A stretch of 64,000 nucleotides of DNA from Pagrus major (taxonomy: Eukaryota; Chordata; Actinopteri; Spariformes; Sparidae). The position numbers and the translations under genes were made by a program. The stretch is from assembly GCF_040436345.1 (NCBI RefSeq), contig NC_133223.1, positions 15,066,113 to 15,130,112 on the forward strand, read 5' to 3'. Numbering within the stretch: the first letter of the stretch is position 1; each line of letters begins with the position of its first letter. The notes beneath the pieces are model-generated. The model saw only the letters and a program-made list of their open reading frames with translations. It did not search any database and was not told where the DNA came from. Positions 17,787 through 28,415 of the stretch are shown here, one piece after another.

Positions 17787-18061
17787 TAAAGGTGCACTTT
17801 GTAGTTTTGGGGAAGAATTCTTAATCAGTCTCTAAAGGACAACACAATTCCATACTGTTTTACTTTGTTTATATGTGGCGGACCCTGCCACCTTTCTAGC
17901 TTCAGACAGTGTTCTGGGGACCTTATTTTCCTCTGTGAACAGCTTGTTTATTCAGTTATGGAAACAAATATTTCTGTGTTTGTGTTATTACCTCATTAAT
18001 ATTGTAAATATTAAAATTCTGAGTTTGAATTGCTTCTCTAAAACTACATAGTGCACCTTTA
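17787..18061 (+). mobile_element. MITE family A, copy 4 (internally deleted)
   Basis: Both termini are present ('aaaggtgcactttgtagttt' and 'aaaactacatagtgcacctt'), but about 100 bases just inside the left end are missing compared with copies 3 and 5. It lies 160 bases past the cfap91 poly(A) signal. Confidence 0.85.
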
Positions 18062-18430
18062 AGAAATAAATATATTTAATTGATCATGATCGCATTTCAA
18101 TTCGATATTATAACATTCACACTTCAGACTGTAAATCTATTAAGGACATGGCTCCAATATAAAGGCATATTTACGATGCATTTTGACGTGCCTTACCTGG
18201 AAGGGCTTCTTCAGGTGAGGTTATCTGATGTGTAAATGTCCCTTTAATTTTTAAGAATGGCTTTAAATGTTATATTTTTTTCTACATTTTAACTATTAAA
18301 AAAAGTATTTTCCGTTTGTTTTATAGGTGTAGGTTCGCTACGTGCATCTCAATGTATCAACTTTCCGAGGAGACATTTGTTCAAATGCTGTGTAGGATAA
18401 TAGAATATCGTTTAATTATTATTGTTGTTA

Positions 18431-18468
<38 letters not shown>

Positions 18469-18640
18469 GAGGTAAATGTAAGAACTCATGACCCGTTCAG
18501 ATACGTTTTTAACGAGTTACTACGTCCTTTTTGGCCACTCTCGGCACCGGTACCTAGTCACATCCATGGAATAGACGCGCAACAACATCCAAGCGGCAGC
18601 TGAACGGGTTTTGGTTCGCCCGGCCGCGGTAAATCCTCCT
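18062..18640. other. Intergenic DNA upstream of nr1i2
   Basis: No gene seen. It contains an ATT/GTT microsatellite and then becomes less AT-rich toward the presumed nr1i2 promoter. Confidence 0.6.
18415..18470. repeat. (ATT)n microsatellite
   Basis: ATT units with a few GTT interruptions at the left side. Confidence 0.95.
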
Positions 18641-18649
18641 GCTACAACA

Positions 18650-18657
18650 TATAAATA
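18650..18657 (+). promoter_or_regulatory. TATA-box-like site, possible nr1i2 promoter
   Basis: TATAAATA in a local region of higher GC content, about 25-35 bases before the likely transcribed stretch that ends in a good donor at 18973. Assignment to nr1i2 is inferred from strand and position. Confidence 0.4.
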
Positions 18658-18684
18658 GGCCAACACACACATTACTGTAGGATA

Positions 18685-18972
18685 TTTTACAAAATGTGTC
18701 GGCTCCTCGGCCTTACCTGCCCCTCTCCCCCTCTCACCCCTCCACCCCCCACTTGGAAACACGCCCGTCCCGCGGTCTGCTGCCAGGAACACCTGTGGCA
18801 CCGAGCCCGGTATCAGACATCAAACAACACGAGCAGCAGGAAGAGTCGGTGCGATACTCGGGCTCACCTGTGGAGTGTTCACTAAATCCAAAAACCCACC
18901 GTGAATTACGGCTGCGAGGCGAAGCCTGGCGGGCTGCAGACAGCTGTTTGGACATCTGGAACCACCGAGGCA
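18685..18972 (+). other. nr1i2: Possible non-coding first exon of nr1i2
   Basis: A GC-rich stretch downstream of a TATA-like site ends with the donor ca|GTGAGT at 18973. It could splice to the acceptor 'cttcccttaag' ending at 20708, five bases before the nr1i2 ATG. The start is a guess. No conserved coding frame is seen in it. Confidence 0.4.
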
Positions 18973-20708
18973 GTGAGTGGAAAGATACCGATCATGTGTG
19001 TAGACCTTTAGCCTGGTCAGGGACAGGCTGGAACAGTAGGTCTTTTCAGGTTGTCTTAATGTTTACGAGAGCCTCGTACATGTTTTATTCACTTATTATG
19101 TAAATTGGTAATTCAAAAGCAGGACAGTACAGTCGTGTCGCCCAAACATTGATTTGACAAACTTCTTTCAGCCAGCCAACATGTTTTCTGTCACCGTGAC
19201 CCAGCCGAGCTGTGGAAGTGAAAGTAATGGACTAGTGGTTTAAAGACACACAGCACCACACTGGGTCGACACGAAATAAAGACTGTGTTTAAAATAATGT
19301 CATAAATGAGGGTTACTGATAGGGTGATCTGATCGATGATGATGAAGTACGACCTCTCTCTGTTCAGTTGCATCGAAAAAGCTTTATTGACTTGAAGATT
19401 TGAAGCAGTAAAAGGCCTACTATTATACTGAATTCATATTTTTCATTCATTCAGCCATCACGTTTGGTTGTTTTGCTCATGATTTTCCAAAACAATTAAA
19501 AAAAAAACAATACTTATACACACTCCATGAACAAAACAGGAGCAGGAGGAAGAAAAACTTATATTATCTGCTCCTGTCTTTATAATAGCACTAGATACTG
19601 TACATACAGTCGGCCAGCCCTTTTTGTTTACCTTTTCTTTCCACAAATGAAGTTAAAAAAAATTAGCAATACATACTCAGCTCCAATCAGTAATAGTCAT
19701 AATGCCGCAGTATTGTTTCTTCATAAATTCTCTTAATTTGAATAATATTTAAGCAGCATTTTAAGTCATTGTCCCAAGAATTTCACTCCATATACTTAAT
19801 TACTCATCTGCTTTATGTAGTGACATACATACAGACATCTGAAATTAAATTTCCTTCTATACCGCTTAAACAAGACCTCTGTCAACCCATTAGACATATT
19901 TTTCTACGTGATTTCAATGTTACATAAAGGTCTGTCACTGAAAATGACAACCGTGTGACGGCATCAGGCAAAAGGCTAATAAATGGAATAACTGTTAAAG
20001 GCTTTTATTGTCAGAAAAACATGCAGGCAAAAACATTTTTCAACTTATTAAGATGCTAGAAATACTTTTATCCATTTTTCTTTTATATCTTTATTTCTGT
20101 GACTGCAAATACATCTGTCCACTCCAGTGGACGTTATGTGCCAAAAGGTATATTCTTAAAATCACAAGAAAAACTCCAAAGCACTCTTTTTAAACTATTT
20201 AATGCTTTTATTATCACGGCATGCAGGGCTGCTGATCATCTTGATCGTGCCCAGGACAAGATGAGCTCATTATCTTCAACATTAGGGGGCCCTCACTTTT
20301 ACCTGTCCGGTTTTCTTAGAATAAGAGGGTTTAAGAGTTGGTCCGGGGCATCTTTTCTTCACTTTGCCATTTTTCATTTATGATGCGGTATCTCAAATTA
20401 ACAGTGATATAAAGATATTAATCAAAGGCTTTGGGGATCCACCACCTGGTGTTTGGGATATTGTTAAAAAATGCTTCCAAATAGTGGACAGAGGCAAGAG
20501 CATCAGTGCTGCATATCTTTTTTTAAATTAGTTTTGATTTGGTAAAAAAAAAAGAAAAAGAAAAAAGAGAACGGTACGCTTCATCTCAGTGTTGTTTGTG
20601 TTGTCACCACTAAAACCTCAGACAACCCCACCCTGCCACTTCTTACTTACGTTTGAAATGAATCAGCATAAAGGAAGTGACCGCAGAATCATGTAATCTT
20701 CCCTTAAG
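18973..20708 (+). other. Presumed nr1i2 intron 1
   Basis: AT-rich, with no coding family recognised in either strand and no clear copy of the repeat families listed elsewhere. Confidence 0.45.
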
Positions 20709-20713
20709 TGAGA

Positions 20714-23700
20714 ATGAACGAGAAGCTCGGTGGATTTCAGACCATCCGAGAAGCGCTCACACGGCAAAATAAAGAGGACGAGGACAAGGACGGGAAGCTG
20801 ACAGAAGATGACGAGCCCAGAGCCTGCGGTGTGTGTGGCGACCTGGCCAAGGGTTACCACTTCAATGCCTTGACATGTGAAGGCTGCAAAGGCTTCTTCA
20901 GGTGAGCTTGTTTCAGTTTCACACACACACACTGCTGCTTCTCCCTCGTCTCAGTCTTACTTGCATAAATGTCTAGAACAGAAACCTAAACATTGGACAT
21001 TTTCTCACCACTGAAATTAAAACCCGTTGATCATTAGTGATTTCTCATTGACTTACACTGTAGCTTCCTACGACCCACTGTTGTTATAATGTAATATTTG
21101 TTTTCATGCATGTGATTTCTAACTTCAGATTGATGTCTGCTTGCTGTTACTAAGTGGATTTTTGAATCACTTCAGGCGTGCCATAAAGAGGTCGACGCCG
21201 CTTCGGTGTCCTTTCCTGAATAATTGCAGTATAACCAAAAACAACCGGCGGTCGTGTCAAGCCTGCCGCTTCCATAAATGCCAGGCCATAGGCATGAGAA
21301 AAGAAAGTAAGTAACATACAGAAACAACAGATGATCCCTTATTTATATAAAATTACTGTAAGTAAGTAAATGATGTGAATATTGAAATGAAATAAATGTT
21401 GCTTTGAGGCCATTTCATTTTAACACAATCCAGAATTAGAAGTGAACCTTTAAAAACAAGTAAAACTTAGTTTCTAAACTGTCAGTGGTGTGTTTAAATC
21501 AGTATTTTCATGGTAGCATACAGTCACACAAGTGTTGTTGGTGTCCTTGTAGTGGTCATGTCTGAGGTGGAGGTGCTGGAGAGGAGGATCCGCATCAAGA
21601 AGAAGAAGAAGCTCGACGCACCGGTGCAGCTCTCCTCCCCACAAGAGGAGACCGTTCAGGAGCTGCTCTGCGGCCACCGCAGCACGTTCGACTCTGCATT
21701 TTACCGCTTCAGTGGCTTCAGGGTGTGTGAATGACTTGGAGCATGTTTGACGTGTTGTCATCGTAATTATTTTGACTTATCTGACTGAAATTTTCTGGGT
21801 TTTTTTTCAGCCTATGGACAGAAACATCCTTCCGGTGAATGAGGACAACCAGTCTGCAAGCGAGCCCTCGTCCACCTCCTCCTCCTCCTCCTCCTCCAGT
21901 GTCTCTGGTTCCTTTGACAAACAAGAAAACGTAGAGGGCAAACCAGACAGAAAAAATTGTGTTTTTACCGCTCTCCCACATGTGACTGACCTCGTAACTT
22001 ACATGATCCAAGACATCATCAGTTTCTCTAAAAGTCTCCAGGACTTCCGGTAAATGCGTATTCATATAAGTCTAGACTTTAGGAGGAACTCATTCACCAC
22101 TAACTGTGTGTCACGCCGGTGTCTTACAGGTCTTTAATCATGGAGGACCAAATTGCCCTGTTGAAGGGGGCCACGTTTGAAGTGATGCAGATCCGCTTCA
22201 ACATGGTGTTCAACGCAGAAACAGGCATCTGGGAATGTGGCAACATAATGTACTGCATAGATGACGCTGTACGCGGTGAGACTGCTGACACAGACACAAT
22301 CCACAGCATGGTTTCATGTCATTGAAGGGTTATATTTGGCTGTTTCTACTCTGCAGTGTCAAAATGTACAGAGGAATACATACACAAGACAAATAACCCT
22401 TTAAAATGTGCACGGTTAGAGATTTTATTTGTTTATTTTTTTTAAAGCAAGCTGATGTAGCCGTGATGTGTGGAAGGGGATGTTCATAAGTCAATCAGTC
22501 TGACAATTCTTGTAAAAGACAACTATTACAACAGCACGTCTGGAAGTCCACTGAGCAAATTCAATAAATAACGGGGCTTACTGGTGCATTCAGAACAACT
22601 CGACTTGAAAACAGCATAGGTTTAGTGAGCAAGTTCAAGCTCCACCAGCAAGTAGAGCAGCGGGAGAGAGAACAACAGTCATGCTGATCATCATGACATG
22701 ATGACGAGTCAGAAGCACTGAGGTAGGCTATGTGCTGTATGTGAGGAATGCATGTTATAGTTGACACGGTTTGAAAGTAATCAAGACAGAAGCAGTGTCA
22801 GACATGTCAGGTACCTCTGGTTTACAGACACAGTATGTCAGTTTTCCGACCTGTTGAAGGAGCCAATGTAAGGACGTTAGTTTCTCATCTAACTTGCGAT
22901 GGTTTCAAAAAGCCTTCACCTTCAAACTATGAATTTGCAAAGTACTAATGATTCACGGTCGGAACATGTTTATAGATATATTGTGAGCAGTCAGACGTAT
23001 AATATAATATGTGTGCAGCTCTTATGTCATGTGCTTAGAGGTGTAACGTGACTCCTGGAGGAGCGCTCACCAGAATGTTGTCAAACCTGTGTCTGCTCCT
23101 TTTCCGCTCCCAGCGTTGTGTTCACTGCCTTTAGCAGGCACGCAGTAGTTTAGTCTCTCAAAATGATAAGGGGATATTATTGTTCGATAATATAATATTA
23201 TTAATTGGCTGGCTGGTGTCTGTGTGTTTCATTAAGCCGCTTGTTGCTATAGCTTCCAGGAGAGTCAGAGAGTGAGGAAGGAAGTCGGTGTACAAGACAA
23301 AATGTAACATGAATAAAACTAGTCATCTTTAATCCCAAAAGTTTAAAAAGTCATCTCTGAGCTCTCCTCCCATCAGTAAACGGCTCCAGATCAGAGCAGA
23401 ATCCGATGTGACCTGACCCCCTCTCCTCCAGAAGATCTGGACCTGACCCTCTCCTCCAGAGAGGCCGACTCTGAGTAGTTGACCCCATGCTCCGCTCGGC
23501 CCTGCCCCCCCACATAACATGACCTGTTGTATTTTGAAAGAGACCCCCTAGTGGCAGAAATGACATATTGTGTGTTTATTTGAAATTGATCCACTTTGGT
23601 GTTTTTTGTGTTAATCAAACATTTCCACAATTTCCTGAAGATGTTTCACAATAAAAGCATTGCTGGGTTGGCTGTTGGTGGTTGAGTTGCATTGTAGTTA

Positions 23701-24455
23701 ATGTAGGTGCCATGTTGTGATATGGATGAAGAATGCTTAGAGTAAAAAGGATGCTGATGCATCAGTTATAGCTTTTTCTAGTCATACCATTTCTGCCATG
23801 TTACTGACATCTCTATTCACCTGTGTTTTGTAGCGGGCTTCCAGCCACTCCTGCTGGAGCCTCTGCTCAGATTTCACCACACACTGCGCAAGCTGGGCCT
23901 GCAGGAGGAGGAGTATGTTCTCATGCAAGCCATGTCATTGTTTTCTCCAGGTAGCAGCAGGTCTTCATCAGTTCATCCCAGTCCGTGCTATTCAATCATT
24001 TATGAACACTGTTAAAGCCAACAACCTGTCTGCATATGTATCCAAATGTAAAATATATTTCCGTAAGTTCTCAGGTTCAGGTTTTCTTGGGATCAGCATA
24101 CATCTGTTTTTATCTGATCTTTAAGATCGTCCAGGTGTGCAGGAACACAGTGTGATTGACAAGCTTCATGAAAACTTGGGGCTGACACTAAAAACCTGGA
24201 TTGACTGCAAGAGAACAGGACCAGAAAAACAGTGAGTGAGATACCGAGCACCACTCTCAGTCTACTCAGTCTGAAACCTCTCACAGATTGAACCTCTTCT
24301 GCTTCCTCTGTGCCTCCAGCTTGCTCTACCCCAAAGTGATGGCCTGTCTCACCGAGATGAGAACAATGACTGAGGAGTACAGCAAACAGGTTCTGCAGAT
24401 CCAGGACATCGAGCCTGACGTCATCTCTCCTCTCATAATGGAGATAGTCAGTTAA
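20714..24455 (+). CDS. nr1i2: Pregnane X receptor (nuclear receptor NR1I2)
   Basis: Eight coding exons join in frame to 410 residues (human 434): 20714-20901, 21176-21306, 21553-21722, 21811-22049, 22130-22275, 23834-23950, 24126-24231, 24320-24455. The DNA-binding domain (38-103) has zinc finger 1 at C38, C41, C55, C58 with P-box EGCKG, and finger 2 at C74, C80, C90, C93. The hinge has a lysine run ([11 protein letters not shown]) and eight serines at 186-193 from a TCC repeat. The ligand-binding domain shows [52 protein letters not shown] and a C-terminal AF-2-like helix PLIMEIV. The family pairs with RXR, binds xenobiotics and bile compounds, and induces detoxification genes. ATG 20714 was chosen because it lies just after a good acceptor. 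PXR has been lost in several teleost lineages, so an intact copy is informative. Confidence 0.96.
21878..21898 (+). repeat. In-frame (TCC)7 coding repeat in nr1i2
   Basis: Seven TCC codons plus AGT encode an eight-serine run in the segment between the DNA-binding and ligand-binding domains. This part of PXR is poorly conserved, so length variation is plausible. Confidence 0.9.
22826..23577. mobile_element. Possible inverted-repeat element in nr1i2 intron 5
   Basis: The left end 'agacacagtatgtcagtttt' and the right end 'aaatgacatattgtgtgttt' are approximate reverse complements. About 750 bp with no coding family recognised. This accounts for about half of the otherwise unusually long nr1i2 intron 5. 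Confidence 0.5.
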
Positions 24456-24947
24456 TTCTTCTAATACTGACATCTACATGGACAGCTCAAGCACTCGGGG
24501 CCGGCACTTCCGTTATTTAATAATGAAGACCCCAAACTGGAAACCAGCTGCAAGTATTCTGGTTTAGCTGTTGTAAAAATGCATCAATATGCTAAAGAAG
24601 CATTTCTGTCATGTAACAGTCTCATCCTGAACAGATGAAGGCGATTGTTAACCTCACAGTCTGAGTCAGTTGAGTCTGGCTGAAATGTAAACTACCTGTA
24701 CAGTGTGCACATATTGTTTTCCTATGAATGAATGTTGACTTAAAGTTGTGAGATTTAAGTGTTTTTGTTGCAATGTTGCACACAGAACTGTAGGAGAACA
24801 TGAAGTATGCACAGTATTTTCTCAGAGAATGGAAAGAGTCGTTGACAATCTTTGCTTTTTATATTTGTAACCTCAGGTTGTTTTTAGATTTTTTTAATGC
24901 CATCATGTGAAACAGAAATTCTCGTACACTTATTGTAAACAAGGCTG

Positions 24948-24953
24948 ATTAAA
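24948..24953 (+). terminator. Candidate poly(A) signal of nr1i2
   Basis: ATTAAA about 490 bases after the stop codon, right before a SINE at 24966. The next canonical AATAAA in this direction lies inside that SINE tail. Confidence 0.4.
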
Positions 24954-24965
24954 ATACTCCACAAA

Positions 24966-25150
24966 TTGGGCGTCCCAGTAGCTCAGTTGGTAGAGCAGGC
25001 GTCCCGTGTACAGAGGCCCTGTCCTGAGTCCAACATGTGGCACACCGCTGCATGCCATCCCTCCTCGGCCTCATCCCTTCAACCCCGTCACCCCTCAATA
25101 CTGTCCTATCAATAAAGCCATGAAAAGGCCCAAAATACATTTAAAAAAAG
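24966..25150 (+). mobile_element. tRNA-derived SINE
   Basis: The head resembles a tRNA with a good A box ('tagctcagttggtagagc'). The B-box part is degraded. The tail reads 'ctatcaataaagccatgaaa' then 'aggcccaaaatacatttaaa'. The same family appears inverted at 54735-54925 and as a diverged copy near 59700. It lies between the convergent nr1i2 and gsk3b genes. Confidence 0.8.
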
Positions 25151-26378
25151 AAAAACACTCAACATTTGAAGTGTGCGATGGTGCTTCTACAGTCATTAAC
25201 AGCATAATCGGACAAACGCTGCCCCTCTGTGGTCATACTGAGGCAAAGATGTAAACAAGAAACTCATCTGTTGCTGCCAAAACTCTAAAGAACCTAATGT
25301 TTGAGATATAAGTCGAGGAGGTAGGACCTTAAAGCTTAGTGTAAAGAAGCTAAAGCAGTAGGTAAGTAAGTGTGATTCTTAAAGGCAGACTGTAAAAAAT
25401 GGACCATAACCATGCCTGACATCCTTATCACATACTGATTCTTATCAGGTTTTCACCATGAAGTATGTTTACAGTAGAAAAGCGACTAAATGAAGTACAC
25501 TCAAAGCAGACAGTATGCAGACAAAACAAATAACTAAATACAAATTATAAAACAAATTCAAATAAGATTTGGACGGCTCCAAAAATGTAAGAATTAAACT
25601 TTTGAAAAAACATTTGAATGTGCATTTATGAGATTTAATTTGCAAAGACTTATGTATCAGTTTGATTTACAACTGATGTCCCACATACAGTATTGTATCA
25701 TTTCCTTTAAGTGTGTTTACAGGTCTTGAGGAGTACTACTGCATATGTGAATATAGTAGTATAAAGCCTTTTGTGGCTCCAGAGGAAGCTACATGTGATC
25801 TGATAAATTCCCTCCAGTGATGTTACTCAGGGGTTACTCAAGTTGCATTGTGGGTAATGTAGGCACCAGGTTTTGAAAAGGAACAAGAATAGGTGGAAGA
25901 AAAAAGGTGATCTCTGGTTCTGCTGTATCAATTTTGAGTATTTAATTTGTCCATAATGAGTCCAATAGGAGTGTAATGCTAGACCAGTGGACTGCTTTGC
26001 AAAACCTGGCACCTACATTACCCACAATGCAACTTAACCACAGAGTGACACTCGTGGTTAGCTGGGTTTTGCTTGCGAGCCACAGTAACGTTAACCAGTG
26101 TTTGCATTAGCAAATGTAGCAGTGCAGCCGGCAGGGTGATGGGGTGTTTGTTAGCAGAGTTGCTTTTACTTTTGGTGCTCCCGTCAGGAATGAGCCTCTG
26201 GTTGTTAGCATTTAGCTCAGAGCACCACTGTGCCTTTAGACTCACAGAGCTGCTAGCATGACTGTAGATTCATTCTCGATATCACATAATTACACAGAAA
26301 TATAAACGCGTTTAATGTGAATATTTGGAAGAATCACACTCAAACACAGTCAAACGTATACATACGATTGCATTCGTG
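25151..26378. other. Intergenic DNA between nr1i2 and gsk3b
   Basis: No gene seen. The main content is the inverted-repeat element at 25735-26065; the rest is AT-rich with no recognised features. Confidence 0.6.
25735..26065. mobile_element. Long-inverted-repeat MITE, family B, copy 1
   Basis: Arms 'aagttgcattgtgggtaatg' (near 25840) and 'cattacccacaatgcaactt' (near 26017) are exact reverse complements, followed inward by 'taggcaccaggttttg' and its complement. The left arm extends outward through 'tgatctgataaattccctcc'. A half copy lies at 31880-32060 and a fragment near 23685-23715. Confidence 0.8.
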
Positions 26379-26720
26379 TTAAAGCAACATGTAGAAATTG
26401 GGATTTGCCCCCCCCCCCCCCCCCAGTTTGTTTCACAGAGTGCAACACCACTGTTGTGCATACAAATTCAAGATTTTTAACAGTTTGTAGGTAATGTAGG
26501 TGCCAACTACAAACAAAACTCATTACATCATAACAATGTTCTGTGTTGGAAACTTGTATGTTGAAATAAACATGTATGTAACGCTGTGATCCTACCCTCT
26601 CACTGAAGTTACATAGTGCAGAAACAAGATAGAGACACCATTCACCGTTACAAGATTCTGTACCGTCAAACATTTTGAAGCTGTTATTTTAAGCTGAAAA
26701 TTTACATAATGTTGCTTTAA
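26379..26720. mobile_element. Inverted-repeat MITE 'TTAAAGCAACAT'
   Basis: Begins 'ttaaagcaacatgtagaaat' and ends 'atttacataatgttgctttaa', reverse complements of each other with small changes. It contains an 18-base C run. About 175 bases from the gsk3b poly(A) signal. Confidence 0.75.
26407..26424. repeat. Poly-C tract
   Basis: Eighteen C in a row inside the MITE at 26379-26720. Length may be affected by sequencing. Confidence 0.9.
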
Positions 26721-26894
26721 CTTTTTCATGTTGTACAAGTAGCATAAGTTTTCTTTTATCAACTCACCTCAATTTTCCAAAATAACAATGCTGCCGTCCA
26801 TTTTGCTTTTGGCTATGCGGAGAGACAACAGCACACTCACTTAAAAGAAGACAGAGCCAACACTGTGCTTGATCATTTCCAGGCTATCCTACTC

Positions 26895-26900
26895 TTTATT
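26895..26900 (-). terminator. Candidate distal poly(A) signal of gsk3b
   Basis: AATAAA on the minus strand about 3.1 kb past the stop. A second AATAAA at 27231-27226 could serve as an alternative site. Confidence 0.5.
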
Positions 26901-27225
26901 TAATGCAAATTACAGTACCAGGGAACTATTCCTCAGAGCACGCAGAGGGAATATTTACAGAGGTGCACATTTAGCATACCTTCACAGAACAAAAAAAAAA
27001 CAAAAACAAACAAACAAAAAAAAGAACAAATGAAATAAAAATTTCAGTCACAAACAGAGGCATTCAAGTAGTAGTACTGTTATACAGGATGTTTTGTAGT
27101 ATTTCATATGATTTCTCTTTTCTTTAACCCCAGTTAGCATATTTAACGAGTGTATATGCTAGTATAACATATTGTACTAGCATATGTACTTGCTTGTCTT
27201 CTTTTTTGGTAACCTTTGTGGTGTT

Positions 27226-27231
27226 TTTATT
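27226..27231 (-). terminator. Alternative poly(A) signal of gsk3b
   Basis: AATAAA on the minus strand, upstream of the distal signal in transcript order. Confidence 0.35.
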
Positions 27232-27428
27232 GAACTGGAGTCCGGGGTAGGGTGAGGTTGTTTAAACTGTCTGGTGGTAGCAACACGTTCATGAATGCGA
27301 AATTACAGCAAGCAGGAGACAGGAGAGAGGCTACATGACTCGACCCCTTTAGGTGCTACTGAATTCCCCCCGGATATGCAGACGGGGAGGAGAACAAGCA
27401 AAGAGGACAGAGAGACAACGAAATATCC

Positions 27429-27463
27429 AGAGAGAAGAAGAAGAAGAAGAAGAAGAAGAAGAG
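27429..27463. repeat. (GAA)n microsatellite in gsk3b 3' UTR
   Basis: About ten AGA/GAA units; on the transcript strand it reads as TTC repeats. Confidence 0.95.
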
Positions 27464-27574
27464 ACAGAATACATCATGACTGCCTCTGAGGATGGCTCAT
27501 CACAACTACATCTTAGTTTGGCTTTGGTAACAGAACCAACACCGTGAGTAATACAGAAACTGTACTGTATTGTA

Positions 27575-27582
27575 TATATACA
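27575..27582 (-). promoter_or_regulatory. Pumilio response element, site 1
   Basis: UGUAUAUA on the gsk3b sense strand, an exact match to the PUF consensus UGUANAUA. Binding is inferred. Confidence 0.45.
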
Positions 27583-28288
27583 GTATACGAGGCCTTTTCA
27601 ACCCCTGCTGTCGTCCATGACACCCTCAGCCATCCACCCACCCCTTACACACTTCATGCCCCTCGAGTCCGTGCCAGGACTGTGGTATACATGTTTGTGC
27701 GTGCATGTGTGTGTGTCCAAGATAAAACATCTAAAATAAACACTTGTCTACTGTATCATCAGTTTAAGGAAAATATCCTTACAATTAACAATGTCTGTAT
27801 ATTACATTAAGTGTGCAATGAAAAAGGGGCGAAAGAGGTGCGAGTGGACAAGAGGGGGGGGTTGGGGGGACTTGAAAATCAAGTGGAAGAGTGTGCATGT
27901 GTGTGCGCATGTGTCGCAGGATAGCAGGACATTCAACAGCACCAAAGGGAGAGCCACAATATCAGGGGGGTGATGGCGGGGGCTGGGTGAGGAAGGATGG
28001 GGGGGGACAAGGCGAAGGTGTATGAAAGCAAAGGCACTCCAAACTATAGTTACACTATACATGACTAGTTCTTGTTACAATAATACAGCTGTCATCTACT
28101 GTACTGTACAGGTAAGATTGAACATATGGCTGGATAAAGCTGATCATCATCATCATCTACAATATCCATAAACAACATCAGTTTTGCCCTGATTCTCTTT
28201 TTTTTTTTCTTTTTTTTAAGTGTTTTTCATTTCTTTCCCTACCCTTTGTCATCTTTGTTTTTGCTCATAAACAGTACATGGGTCTGCA

Positions 28289-28296
28289 TATATACA
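28289..28296 (-). promoter_or_regulatory. Pumilio response element, site 2
   Basis: Exact UGUAUAUA on the gsk3b sense strand. Confidence 0.45.
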
Positions 28297-28316
28297 TACC
28301 TTGAACACAACATGGA

Positions 28317-28343
28317 AAAAAAAAAAAAAAAAAAAAAAAAAAA
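28317..28343. repeat. Poly-A tract (poly-U in gsk3b transcript)
   Basis: About 27 A in a row on the plus strand, lying between Pumilio sites 2 and 3. Confidence 0.9.
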
Positions 28344-28407
28344 TTCAACATAACAACATAAAAAAACAACATACAAGTCAGAATTTTGGTGAGGAGCATT
28401 TATCCTG

Positions 28408-28415
28408 TATATACA
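28408..28415 (-). promoter_or_regulatory. Pumilio response element, site 3
   Basis: Exact UGUAUAUA on the gsk3b sense strand, about 110 bases from site 2. Confidence 0.45.

Noticed and set aside
24966-25030. tRNA gene
   Set aside because: Only the A-box part is good; the B box and stem pairing are degraded and a SINE tail follows. Two more copies of the same unit exist in the window.
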